Under the pieces are notes generated by a model, which ran no database searches, was not told the DNA's origin, and was given only the letters and a program-made list of their open reading frames with translations. Shown one piece after another: positions 25,866-34,417 of a stretch of DNA of 64,000 bases. Position 1 is the stretch's first letter; each line of letters begins with the position of its first letter. Made by a program: the position numbers and the translations under genes. This DNA is from Gracilibacillus alcaliphilus (GTDB lineage Bacteria > Bacillota > Bacilli > Bacillales > Amphibacillaceae), in contig NZ_JAFBFA010000005.1 in the NCBI RefSeq assembly GCF_016909015.1, positions 124,001 to 188,000 of the forward strand, read 5' to 3'.

Positions 25866-26931
25866 AACCCCTTTTTCTTTAGTTTATAGCTTAGCTGAGA
25901 AAACTCATGACTTTAGTCGCGCAGATGAATCGGCTTTCGTTCTGCTTATTTTTGGAGGTAGTGGGAAGCAACTATCATTTTGTCATCTGGATGGAGAGAA
26001 AAGTCTTCCTTTTTCTCCTATGTTTGGTATAATAAAAATAGGAACATACATTCTGTTCAAAGAAGGTTAAAAGACATGTTACGACATAAAGCATACAGGT
26101 TTCGTATGTATCCCAACTAAGAACAAGCGAGGCTCATTACGAAGACAATGGGCTGTTCCCGATTTGTGTACAATCATTTCCTCCATCTATGGAATAAGGA
26201 ATATGCGGAAACGGGCAAAGGCCTCTTCTGCTACGCCTGCTCTGCCATGCCTCCAAAAATGAAAAAAGATGAAACTACATATTGGCTACAAGAAGTGGAC
26301 AGTATCGCCCTTCTAACTTCCCTTCAACATCTGGCGGATGCTTTTTCACGATTCTTTCAGAAACAAAACGCTATCTATGGGGCTGTAAAAATTACCAAAA
26401 ACAGAAACGTAAAGTGGCCAAATTACAAGAAAAAGTAGCCAATCAGCGTGCTGATTTTTGCATGAGTTGAGTACAGACCTGATCCAAAACCACGATGTGA
26501 TCTGTATCGAAGACATACACAACCGACATGCTGAAATAAAAAACTGGCTAAATCTTATTCGGATGTCTCTTTGTATGCCTTTGTAAGACAATTGACATAC
26601 AAAGCAGAATGGTATGGAAAAAGTCTTATTAAAATAGACAGACGGTTTCCATCCAGCCAACGTTGTTCGGCATGCTGCCACCAAGACGGCAAGAAATCAC
26701 GGGATATCAGGGAGTGGACCTGTCCACTGTGTCATACCCCGTCATGATCGTGACATTAACGCCAGTCAAAACATTTTGGCAGAAGGTCTGCGCTTGCTTA
26801 AAGAAAGCAGTGTATCAAAAGAACCGCAGGAACTGCGGGGATAGATTCGGTAACCGCTGTTGGTCAAGACATACACCAACAAGTAAGCTCTGTTCCCAAT
26901 AATCTTGTGACTTTAGTTTATGAGAGGTTCA
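25866..26931 (+). mobile_element. Decayed IS200/IS605-type element with TnpB only
   Basis: The left end holds the pattern CTCATGACTTTAGTCGCGCA near 25906. The right end is TGTGACTTTAGTTTATGAGA followed by GGTTCA (26907-26931). Both resemble the subterminal hairpins of IS605/IS1341-type elements; the right end is where TnpB guide RNA scaffolds normally finish. The only gene is a broken tnpB and no TnpA is present. Edges are approximate. Confidence 0.65.
26076..26844 (+). pseudogene. tnpB: TnpB (OrfB, RuvC-like guided nuclease), inactivated
   Basis: Starts ATG 26076 with MLRHKAYRFRMYPN and then a TAA where relatives have Glu or Lys. It continues EQARLITKTMGCSRFVYNHF LH. Later frames show the RuvC region (VICIEDIHNRHAEIKNWLN) and the zinc finger with ACCHQDGKKS, then TCPLCHT and HDRDINASQNILAEGLRLL. 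At least two frameshifts and several stops lie between them. No active nuclease is expected. Confidence 0.8.
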
Positions 26932-28176
26932 AAACACCATTCTCTCGTCTTTCTTCAACGATAATTCTCCTAACAGCAGTTCATTAATCCATTGACTGGC
27001 CGCTCCTAATGGTATGGCATGATCAGTTAAGTCAGATTTTACTATTTTTAGCTGATTGGTATTCGTTTTTAATGCATGTTGATGGAATGAATTTACCAAG
27101 GTTGCATAACTTGTTTCTGGTATTTGCTGAATAAGACTGCCCGTTAAAATAATTTTCTCTGGATTAATGATATTGACTAGAGTTGAGACAGCTATGCCTA
27201 CAAATCGAGAAGCCTCTTCCAATATGCCTGTCACTAATACATCACCGCTTAACATCGCCTGATATATATCAGTAATAGTAATTAAGTCTGGAGATGCTTT
27301 TACATCATGCAGCAGTGTAGAGAACCCCTTCTTCATCCTTTTCTGAACTTGTTCTAGGATAGCAGTTTCACTAGCAAGTGCTTCTAAACAACCATAATTT
27401 CCACAAGTACATAACGGCCCATTATCATCTACAATGGTATGCCCGATTTGACCGGCTCCAAAGTCAATGCCGTGGAATATCTTTCTGTCGATCATAATGC
27501 CAGCACCAATGCCATAATCAACATTTATGACAATAACAGAATTCTCTTCTTGAGCCTGTCCGAACCATGATTCAGCCAAGGTCAATGCATTACAGTCATT
27601 GTCAACCAGAACAGGTAAATGCAGCGCATTCTCCAGCATTTCCTTTATTGGTACGTTATTCCAATGCAAATGAGGAGGGTAGACGGCAATGCCCTGCTGA
27701 TAGTCAACAATGCCATGCATACCGACCCCAACACCTAGTATCTCGGATTTATCTATATCATGTGTTTGTAACATACCATTAATTAGTAAGGTGATCTTAT
27801 TAATGATATAGTTTGGGTCCGTATTATGGGGGAGCTCTTCTACATGATGAACTAACTCTTTTCCTAATATATTGTAAAAAACAATGGCAATGTTTTTAGA
27901 AGTGATGGCGACACCGATAATTTTTAGAGCATCTTCTTTAATAGCATATAATGTTGGGAATCTTCCGCGATTAGATTTAGTTTCTCCGATATTTTTTATT
28001 AAGTTATATTGTTCAAGAGCTTCAATAATATCTGCAACAGCTGGTAAAGTAAGGCCGCTTCGCTTGGATAAATCGGATTTGGATAAAGGTCCTTCTTTCA
28101 TTAAGAAACGAAGGAGTAATTTCTGATTATACTGTTTCATCATATCTTTACTTAATTTTAATTTTGTATTGTACAT
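26929..28176 (-). CDS. ROK-family repressor (XylR/NagC-like)
   Basis: 415 residues. An N-terminal winged helix-turn-helix (LLRFLMKEGPLSKSDLSKRS) precedes a ROK sugar-binding domain with the zinc motif GPLCTCGNYGCLEALAS and a sugar-kinase-like nucleotide loop (VINVDYGIGAGIMID). It is divergent from the second sugar operon. An odd palindrome CTTTATTAAAG lies in that operon's promoter spacer and is a good operator candidate. Its stop codon TGA (26929-26931) coincides with the right end of the decayed IS element, so the native C-terminus may have been altered by insertion. Confidence 0.9.
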   Translation of the reverse strand: MYNTKLKLSKDMMKQYNQKLLLRFLMKEGPLSKSDLSKRSGLTLPAVADIIEALEQYNLIKNIGETKSNRGRFPTLYAIKEDALKIIGVAITSKNIAIVFYNILGKELVHHVEELPHNTDPNYIINKITLLINGMLQTHDIDKSEILGVGVGMHGIVDYQQGIAVYPPHLHWNNVPIKEMLENALHLPVLVDNDCNALTLAESWFGQAQEENSVIVINVDYGIGAGIMIDRKIFHGIDFGAGQIGHTIVDDNGPLCTCGNYGCLEALASETAILEQVQKRMKKGFSTLLHDVKASPDLITITDIYQAMLSGDVLVTGILEEASRFVGIAVSTLVNIINPEKIILTGSLIQQIPETSYATLVNSFHQHALKTNTNQLKIVKSDLTDHAIPLGAASQWINELLLGELSLKKDERMVF

Positions 28177-28326
28177 AGTAGCTACACCATCCTATTCGTT
28201 GTGCAACGTAGTTAATTAAAGTAAGTTAATTAAATATTAGTTTATTAAATCTATGCAAAACAATCAAGTCTATTGGTATGTGGATTAAAGGGAAGAGGAA
28301 TCTCTTTTTTATTTTTTAAAAATAAG

Positions 28327-28355
28327 TTGACTTTATTAAAGTTACTTTATATAAT
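28327..28355 (+). promoter_or_regulatory. Promoter of the GH2/DUF5107 operon with operator palindrome
   Basis: TTGACT (28327-28332), a 17-base spacer and TATAAT (28350-28355). The spacer contains the odd palindrome CTTTATTAAAG (28331-28341), a candidate binding site for the divergent ROK repressor. AT-rich repeats such as TTAGTTTATTAAAT lie further up (28234-28247) and resemble XylR-type boxes. Confidence 0.7.
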
Positions 28356-28367
28356 GGGACGTAATTT

Positions 28368-28381
28368 AGGAAGCGCTTACA
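28368..28381 (+). promoter_or_regulatory. cre site for CcpA
   Basis: AGGAAGCGCTTACA differs from the cre consensus TGAAAGCGCTTACA at two edge positions. It is placed about 12 bases after the -10, where CcpA would block transcription in the presence of preferred sugars. Confidence 0.75.
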
Positions 28382-28401
28382 AAAAAGAGGAGTTGAACTA
28401 A

Positions 28402-29700
28402 ATGAAAAAATGGTGGGTTGCAGTTGGATTATTGTTGGCTGTCGTTTTAAGTGCCTGTTCAAGTGATAGTAATTCAAACGGTAGTGGATCAGATAATCGA
28501 TCAGATGATGATGGTGAGGTTAATTTAACGGTCTGGACTTGGCCCAATAATGACCAAACCTTTGAGAATATCACGATTCCTTTATTTGAAGAAGAGCACC
28601 CGAATATCAAGGTAACAGTCCAAGCCTTTGGACAAGATCAATATGCTGATAAGCTTTCCTCATCACTTATCGGTGGTAATGTGCCTGATGTGGCAATGGT
28701 TGAGATCAATAACGTAGAAAATGTTAAGAACCTGGAATTATTCGAAGATTTAAGTCAAGAACCATATAATGCGGGTGAATTTTCGTCGAAGTATTTAGAT
28801 TACTTTTGGGACTATGTAACAAATGAAGATGGTTATATCTTTGCTTTGCCAAAGAACTCTGCACCTGCCGCTATGTTTTATAATAAACCGATTTTTGAAG
28901 CGGCTGGCCTGCCGACAGATCCAGAAGCAGTTCATGAGCTGCTGTCTACTTGGGAAGATTACTTAGCAGTCGCTGAGGACCTGTCTATTAATGGAGAGCA
29001 ATGGATGTTAGGTGTTCCGTCTGAAATAGCCAATGCGGTAACTCAGCAAGCAGGAACAGCGTATTTCAACGAACAAGGTGACCTGCAAATTGATAATGAA
29101 GAATTTATGTATGTATATGATCTCGTAGATCAGCTAGGTGATATCGGTGCCTTTTCTCCTTATGAACAATATTCACCTGAGTGGAATGCGGCAATCCAGC
29201 AAGGAAATATTGCGACATTCTTATTTGGGAATTGGTTTGGTAAGTATTTAAAAAATAATACAGATGGTGCAGAGGGAGAATGGGGAGTAACCTATGCTCC
29301 GGGATATCAAGGTAATTCATCTTATAATCAAGGCGGTGATTTTATTGATATTCCTAAAGATGGAAGTAACAAAGAGGCGGCATGGGAATTTGTGAAATTT
29401 GTGACGCAAAACGAAGACAACTTTCAAGCGATGTATGAACAAGATGAACTATATCCGGCCTATTTAGAAATGTTAGATAAAGAATGGATGAATAATGAGA
29501 ATCCTTTCTTCGGAAATCAGGTGACCAATGAAATCTTTCAAACGGTTGCAGAGGATATGACGGCACCATATGTGACAGAAAACGATCCAGTAGCTGGTGA
29601 AGGTGTAAAAAATCTGCTTGCCAATATTACATTAGGCAATATGGAGATTGAACAGGCACTGGAGCAGGCCAAACAAGAGATCGAAGCAAAAATACAATAA
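28402..29700 (+). CDS. Sugar ABC transporter substrate-binding lipoprotein
   Basis: 432 residues behind AGAGGAG. The signal ends with the lipobox VVLSAC, followed by a Ser/Asn/Gly-rich linker. Family 1 solute-binding pattern: LTVWTWPNNDQTFENITIPL, GGNVPDVAMVEI and AAWEFVKFVTQNEDNFQAMY. First gene of an operon with two permeases, a GH2 enzyme and a DUF5107-like protein. The ligand is probably an oligosaccharide split by that GH2 enzyme; not determined. Confidence 0.92.
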   Translation: MKKWWVAVGLLLAVVLSACSSDSNSNGSGSDNRSDDDGEVNLTVWTWPNNDQTFENITIPLFEEEHPNIKVTVQAFGQDQYADKLSSSLIGGNVPDVAMVEINNVENVKNLELFEDLSQEPYNAGEFSSKYLDYFWDYVTNEDGYIFALPKNSAPAAMFYNKPIFEAAGLPTDPEAVHELLSTWEDYLAVAEDLSINGEQWMLGVPSEIANAVTQQAGTAYFNEQGDLQIDNEEFMYVYDLVDQLGDIGAFSPYEQYSPEWNAAIQQGNIATFLFGNWFGKYLKNNTDGAEGEWGVTYAPGYQGNSSYNQGGDFIDIPKDGSNKEAAWEFVKFVTQNEDNFQAMYEQDELYPAYLEMLDKEWMNNENPFFGNQVTNEIFQTVAEDMTAPYVTENDPVAGEGVKNLLANITLGNMEIEQALEQAKQEIEAKIQ

Positions 29701-29810
29701 AATCCGTGAGATTGTGCACAGCTGATTAGTGACATATATCAGAACGCTGCATGTCGTGGTAAAGCAGCTATTCCTCAATGGAGGTTAACATCGTGATGAT
29801 AAGCAGGAAA

Positions 29811-29834
29811 GAGAGCGGCCTCCTCACCGCTCTC
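29811..29834 (+). other. Intercistronic hairpin between binding protein and permease
   Basis: GAGAGCGG (29811-29818) pairs with CCGCTCTC (29827-29834) in the 165-base gap after the binding protein. No T run follows. The same arrangement occurs in the first sugar operon at 21631. Confidence 0.6.
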
Positions 29835-29865
29835 GCCTATTTAACCTGAACCAGGTGGTGAATCT

Positions 29866-30768
29866 ATGAAAGTGGCTAAAGGTTCTATTGTTTACAGAAT
29901 GAAACAAAACAAGATGTTCTATATTAGTGTGGCACCATTCTTAATGATTTTTCTTATGTTTAGTCTGTTTCCGATTGTAGCTTCCTTTTTCCTAGGGTTT
30001 ACAAAATGGAACGGCGTTGGTTTACCAGAATTTAATGGCATCGATAACTATATACAACTATTTAAGGATCCAATCTTTATCAAATCGATTTATAACACAA
30101 TTTATATTTGGTTTTTTTCCACGCTTTTCACACTAGGTCTGGCTTTTATTTTAGCTTATCTAGTCAATCATTATATTGATAGAGCAAAAGGTTTTTTTCG
30201 AGTGGTGTTTTTATTTCCATTACTTGTAGCGCCGGCTCTTACTGCGATTATGATCAGCGTGATTTTTTCTACCAATGCAGGGATTGTTAATTCTATAATC
30301 AGTCTATTTACGGAAGGGGTATTCACTTATGAGTGGTTGAGATCACAATTTTGGGTGAAGCCATTAATTGTGCTGATTATTGTCTGGAGATGGACCGGTT
30401 ACCACTTTATCTTATATATTGCAGGATTGCAGACTATTTCGAAAGAACTATACGATGCTGCAGAAATTGACGGTGCCAACGTCTTTCAGAAAATTATGAA
30501 TGTTACACTGCCTTTAATGACTCCCATTTTATTAGTGAGTGTTATTACTGCGACAGTTGGTGGAATCCAAATATTTGATGAACCGTATGTGTTGACGCAA
30601 GGTACGGGTGGCATAAACAATTCCGGGGTCAGTATGGGCATGTACTTATATCAGACTGCATTTGAATATTTTAATTTTGGTCTGGCGGCTGCACAATCAT
30701 TCGTATTATTTCTGATGATTCTTGGAATTACTCTTGTCAATGCCAGGTTGTTAAGAAATAGAACATAA
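29866..30768 (+). CDS. Sugar ABC transporter permease (MalF-like)
   Basis: 300 residues behind AGGTGGTG, six transmembrane helices, and the EAA loop YDAAEIDGANVFQKIMNVTL near residue 200. It forms the inner-membrane pore with the following permease, 17 bases downstream. Confidence 0.92.
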   Translation: MKVAKGSIVYRMKQNKMFYISVAPFLMIFLMFSLFPIVASFFLGFTKWNGVGLPEFNGIDNYIQLFKDPIFIKSIYNTIYIWFFSTLFTLGLAFILAYLVNHYIDRAKGFFRVVFLFPLLVAPALTAIMISVIFSTNAGIVNSIISLFTEGVFTYEWLRSQFWVKPLIVLIIVWRWTGYHFILYIAGLQTISKELYDAAEIDGANVFQKIMNVTLPLMTPILLVSVITATVGGIQIFDEPYVLTQGTGGINNSGVSMGMYLYQTAFEYFNFGLAAAQSFVLFLMILGITLVNARLLRNRT

Positions 30769-30785
30769 TAGGGAGCGATATCCTT

Positions 30786-31613
30786 ATGGAGAAATTCGTA
30801 AGTAAATATATAACGTTTTTATTTGTCACCATATTGATGTTAATTTTTATTTTTCCACTTATATGGATGCTTATTTTATCAACAAATTCAAGAACGGAAA
30901 TCTACAGCTTTCCGCCTCCGCTTTTGCCGGGTACAGAGCTTGTGAACAATTTCCAAAATTTAATCGCTCAGATACCCTTTTTTATGAATCTATGGAATAG
31001 TGTGTATATTGCGGTTGCAAATTCAGCATTGATTCTGTTTGTTTGTTCTTTTGCGGCTTATGGTTTTGCTCGATTTACCAATGCACCAGGGAATAGATGG
31101 ATCTTTGCTATGGTGATTGCAGCCATTATGATTCCACCATTAGCAGGCATTATTCCATGGTTTATGCAAATGAGGTGGCTTGGCTGGATTGACACACATT
31201 GGCCGTTAATTATTCCGGCTGCTGCTTATCCTTTCGGTGTATTTTGGATGTATCAATATATTAAACAGGCGGTACCTAATGAATTATATGAAGCTTGTAA
31301 AATGGATGGTGCCTCTGATTTTCGAATCTATATCCAGATGGTTATTCCATTAATTCGGCCTGGATTAGGTGCACTAGCGATATTGTCTTTTCTGAATTCA
31401 TGGCAAAATTTTCAACTGCCATTGATTGTCTTAAATAGTACCGAGAAGTTTACTATACCTTTAGCTTTAACCAACCTTACCTCTCAGTTTGGCACAGATG
31501 TTGCCGGAATTATGCTAGGTACTTCGATTAGTGTGGTTCCAATATTTATCGCCTTTATTCTTGCAAGCAGACATTTTATCGAAGGGTTAACAAGCGGTTC
31601 TGTAAAATCTTAA
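30786..31613 (+). CDS. Sugar ABC transporter permease (MalG-like)
   Basis: 275 residues starting behind GGGAGCGAT. Six transmembrane helices and the EAA loop YEACKMDGASDFRIYIQMVI; the tail FIEGLTSGSVKS is typical. As in the first operon no ATPase gene is present, so a shared ATPase from elsewhere is expected. Confidence 0.92.
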   Translation: MEKFVSKYITFLFVTILMLIFIFPLIWMLILSTNSRTEIYSFPPPLLPGTELVNNFQNLIAQIPFFMNLWNSVYIAVANSALILFVCSFAAYGFARFTNAPGNRWIFAMVIAAIMIPPLAGIIPWFMQMRWLGWIDTHWPLIIPAAAYPFGVFWMYQYIKQAVPNELYEACKMDGASDFRIYIQMVIPLIRPGLGALAILSFLNSWQNFQLPLIVLNSTEKFTIPLALTNLTSQFGTDVAGIMLGTSISVVPIFIAFILASRHFIEGLTSGSVKS

Positions 31614-31631
31614 AATATAGGAGGAATATCT

Positions 31632-34403
31632 ATGTCTAATCATCTACTTGATCTAAATGGGGAATGGTCCATTACACTACATTCTGAACAAACTAGCTAT
31701 GCAGGGGAGCCTGATAACTTTGCTGATACGGTGCAAATTCCTGGCTCTTTAGAAGAACAAGGCTTTGGTGAGGCTTCTGATCATTTTCCGATCGGCACCT
31801 GGAAAAAGAAGCGCGAATATGAAGGGATTGCCTGGTATTCCAAGGAGATTGAGATACCGAAGGCCTACCAAGACCATCATTTGAAACTGTATATTCAAGG
31901 TGTACGCTGGTATTCTGAATTATGGCTGAATGGCACGAAAGTAAGTGATAATAATTATTTAAGTGTCCCGCATGAATATGATATTACCGATCAAGTTCAA
32001 ATAGGAACAATCAATCGGATTTCGATCAAAGTAGATAATCGTATGCAGATGAAACTGCAGGAAAGCCATATACATTCCTATCATACCGGAACGAATTGGG
32101 GTGGAATTACTGGCGGTGTACGTATTGAGGCTGTCCCGCAAAAGGGAATAAAACAGGTAAAAGTCGAAGCTGATGAGAATGGCTGTCAAGCGGCTGTTAC
32201 CTTTTTGGATCAACCTGATCCATCGATGTTTATTAAACATAGTGTGGTAGATGAACATGGAAATATCATCTGTACAGATAAAACACGATTAAAGGAAAAG
32301 AGCATTGTTATACAGATGGAGTTTCAGCAAAAAGTAAAACTTTGGTCACCGCAAGAAACCAATCTTTATGTTTATAAAATAGAGCTGTTCCAGCAGGATA
32401 CTTGTATGCAAACAAAAGAAATTCAATTTGGGATTCGATCTTTTACCACAGATGAGAACCAGTTTCGTATCAATGGTACACCGATATTCCTCAATGGCTA
32501 TGTTGATTGCTGTATATTCCCACAGACGGGGTATCCGGTTTGGGATAAGGAACATTATCGTATGCAGATGCAAACAGTTCAGAAATATGGCTTTAATCAT
32601 ATCCGGCTACATGGATGGACGCCACCAGAGCCGTTTTGGCAAGCTGCAGATGAATTAGGCATGCTTGTACAGACCGAACTGCCGCATTGGAGTGATCATT
32701 ATCGACAGCGGCAGGTAAGTGCACCGGCAGATGTACATGACTTTTATAAAAAGGAACTAGAGCAAATAGTAGAAAAACTCTTCCATCATCCATCATTTGT
32801 GCTGTTGTCGATGGGAAATGAATTAATCAGCAAAGAAGGTCATCCTCAGTTGAATCAATTGGTTCAATATGCAAGGGAATTAGATGCTTCCAGACTGTAT
32901 ACAGATAATACTGGCTTTGGGGAACTGCCAAGTCATGATCGCGAAGGGGATTTTTTTATCCCAACACTGAACTGGCATCCGCCGTATCATATTAATGATG
33001 CTGCTGGGCCTGATACAACGACTGATTATCGGGAAGTGACGAAGCTCGAAACCAAGCCACTGATCGCACACGAACATGGTCAATTTACAATGTATGTCCG
33101 ACCGGAAGAAGAAAAGAAATATCAGGGAATCTTAGAACCTCATTGGCTGGAAACTATTAATCAATCGCTGGATAAAAAAGGGTTACAAGACAGGCTGGAT
33201 GAATTTATTGAAGCCACTGGTATTCATCTCGTAAGGGCATTAAAGGAAACCTTTGAGAAGGCGAGGAGAACACCAGGACTGTCTGGGATTCAGCTATTGG
33301 ATATACGTGATTTTCCTGGGCAAGGTCATGCCACGGTAGGTATACTGGATGTTTTTTGGGATGAGAAAGGAATCATATCGCCAAATGAGTTTAAACAATT
33401 TAATAATGATATGGTATTGCTGGCAAGAAGCAGCGGAAGAACCTTTTATTCTCATCAGACATTAACTGTACAGCTCGATATCTCTTATTTTGGTAAGGTC
33501 ATTACAGATACCAGTCTGGAATGGGCCTTAACAAAAGGTGAGCAAACTATTACGACAGGAATGATGGAGTCGATTACGCTTGATGGTCAAGGGCTTCAGC
33601 CAGTACAGGTTATCCGCATTCCGCTGCAGACAGACATTGCTGAGGAAGTGCACTTGCAACTGGTGTTAAAGAAAGACGGGCAGGTGCTGGCAGAGAACAG
33701 TTGGGATTATTGGGTTTACCCAAGCACTTCACTGCCGTCAAATAAGGACAATATTTGGACCCATACTGATTCTCTGCGTTCTATCTTATATGGCGCTAGA
33801 TTTGAAGATCAACTTGACATTATTCAGCTTAGCTTCAAAAAGGATCCCGCGGTAGATTTAGTGATAGCCAAGCAGCTGTCACGAGATATCCTGCAGCATG
33901 TAATAGATGGTGGTAAGGTATGGCTGATGTCAGAAAATCAACAAGATGAGATTTTGACACGTTATTTACCTACTTTTTGGAATTACTTATGGTTTCCCGA
34001 ACAACAAGGAACGACAATGGGGATGAAAATTCATGACCACCCTGTGCTAAAGAATATGCCGCATGATTCTTTTTCTGATTGGCAATGGTTCCATCTCGTG
34101 AATCAGACCGGGGCATTGAATTTAGACAGTGTGCCGCAAGTAGAACCAATTATAGAAGTAATCGATAATTTTAATCGAATGAAAAGACTGTCGTATATGT
34201 TTGAGGCAAAAATAGGCCGCGGCAAGCTGTTTGTAACGAGTCTGCGTTTTAAAGAGCCAGCTGATTTGAAACGGCCAGAGACTCAGTATTTGTTTCAGGA
34301 AATCATTAATTATCTAAATAGTAATCAGTTTGAGCCGAAAGCACAATTAACGATAAGTGAATTATTAGGTATTTTTAAAGTGAAAGCTATTGTACATCGT
34401 TAA
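31632..34403 (+). CDS. Glycoside hydrolase family 2-type enzyme
   Basis: 923 residues behind TAGGAGG, no signal peptide. Order: jelly-roll sugar-binding domain (about 1-180, with IPGSLEEQGFGE), an Ig-like domain, a TIM barrel (about 285-600), and a C-terminal extension of 300 residues. The predicted acid/base is Glu397 in SMGNELI, and the nucleophile Glu481 in LIAHEHGQF. In the GH2 pattern the substrate could be a beta-galactoside, beta-glucuronide, beta-mannoside or an arabinoside. The IAHEHGQ motif is closer to atypical GH2 members than to LacZ. It acts on sugars brought in by the same operon. Confidence 0.88.
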   Translation: MSNHLLDLNGEWSITLHSEQTSYAGEPDNFADTVQIPGSLEEQGFGEASDHFPIGTWKKKREYEGIAWYSKEIEIPKAYQDHHLKLYIQGVRWYSELWLNGTKVSDNNYLSVPHEYDITDQVQIGTINRISIKVDNRMQMKLQESHIHSYHTGTNWGGITGGVRIEAVPQKGIKQVKVEADENGCQAAVTFLDQPDPSMFIKHSVVDEHGNIICTDKTRLKEKSIVIQMEFQQKVKLWSPQETNLYVYKIELFQQDTCMQTKEIQFGIRSFTTDENQFRINGTPIFLNGYVDCCIFPQTGYPVWDKEHYRMQMQTVQKYGFNHIRLHGWTPPEPFWQAADELGMLVQTELPHWSDHYRQRQVSAPADVHDFYKKELEQIVEKLFHHPSFVLLSMGNELISKEGHPQLNQLVQYARELDASRLYTDNTGFGELPSHDREGDFFIPTLNWHPPYHINDAAGPDTTTDYREVTKLETKPLIAHEHGQFTMYVRPEEEKKYQGILEPHWLETINQSLDKKGLQDRLDEFIEATGIHLVRALKETFEKARRTPGLSGIQLLDIRDFPGQGHATVGILDVFWDEKGIISPNEFKQFNNDMVLLARSSGRTFYSHQTLTVQLDISYFGKVITDTSLEWALTKGEQTITTGMMESITLDGQGLQPVQVIRIPLQTDIAEEVHLQLVLKKDGQVLAENSWDYWVYPSTSLPSNKDNIWTHTDSLRSILYGARFEDQLDIIQLSFKKDPAVDLVIAKQLSRDILQHVIDGGKVWLMSENQQDEILTRYLPTFWNYLWFPEQQGTTMGMKIHDHPVLKNMPHDSFSDWQWFHLVNQTGALNLDSVPQVEPIIEVIDNFNRMKRLSYMFEAKIGRGKLFVTSLRFKEPADLKRPETQYLFQEIINYLNSNQFEPKAQLTISELLGIFKVKAIVHR

Positions 34404-34417
34404 GGAGGAGAGCTAAT

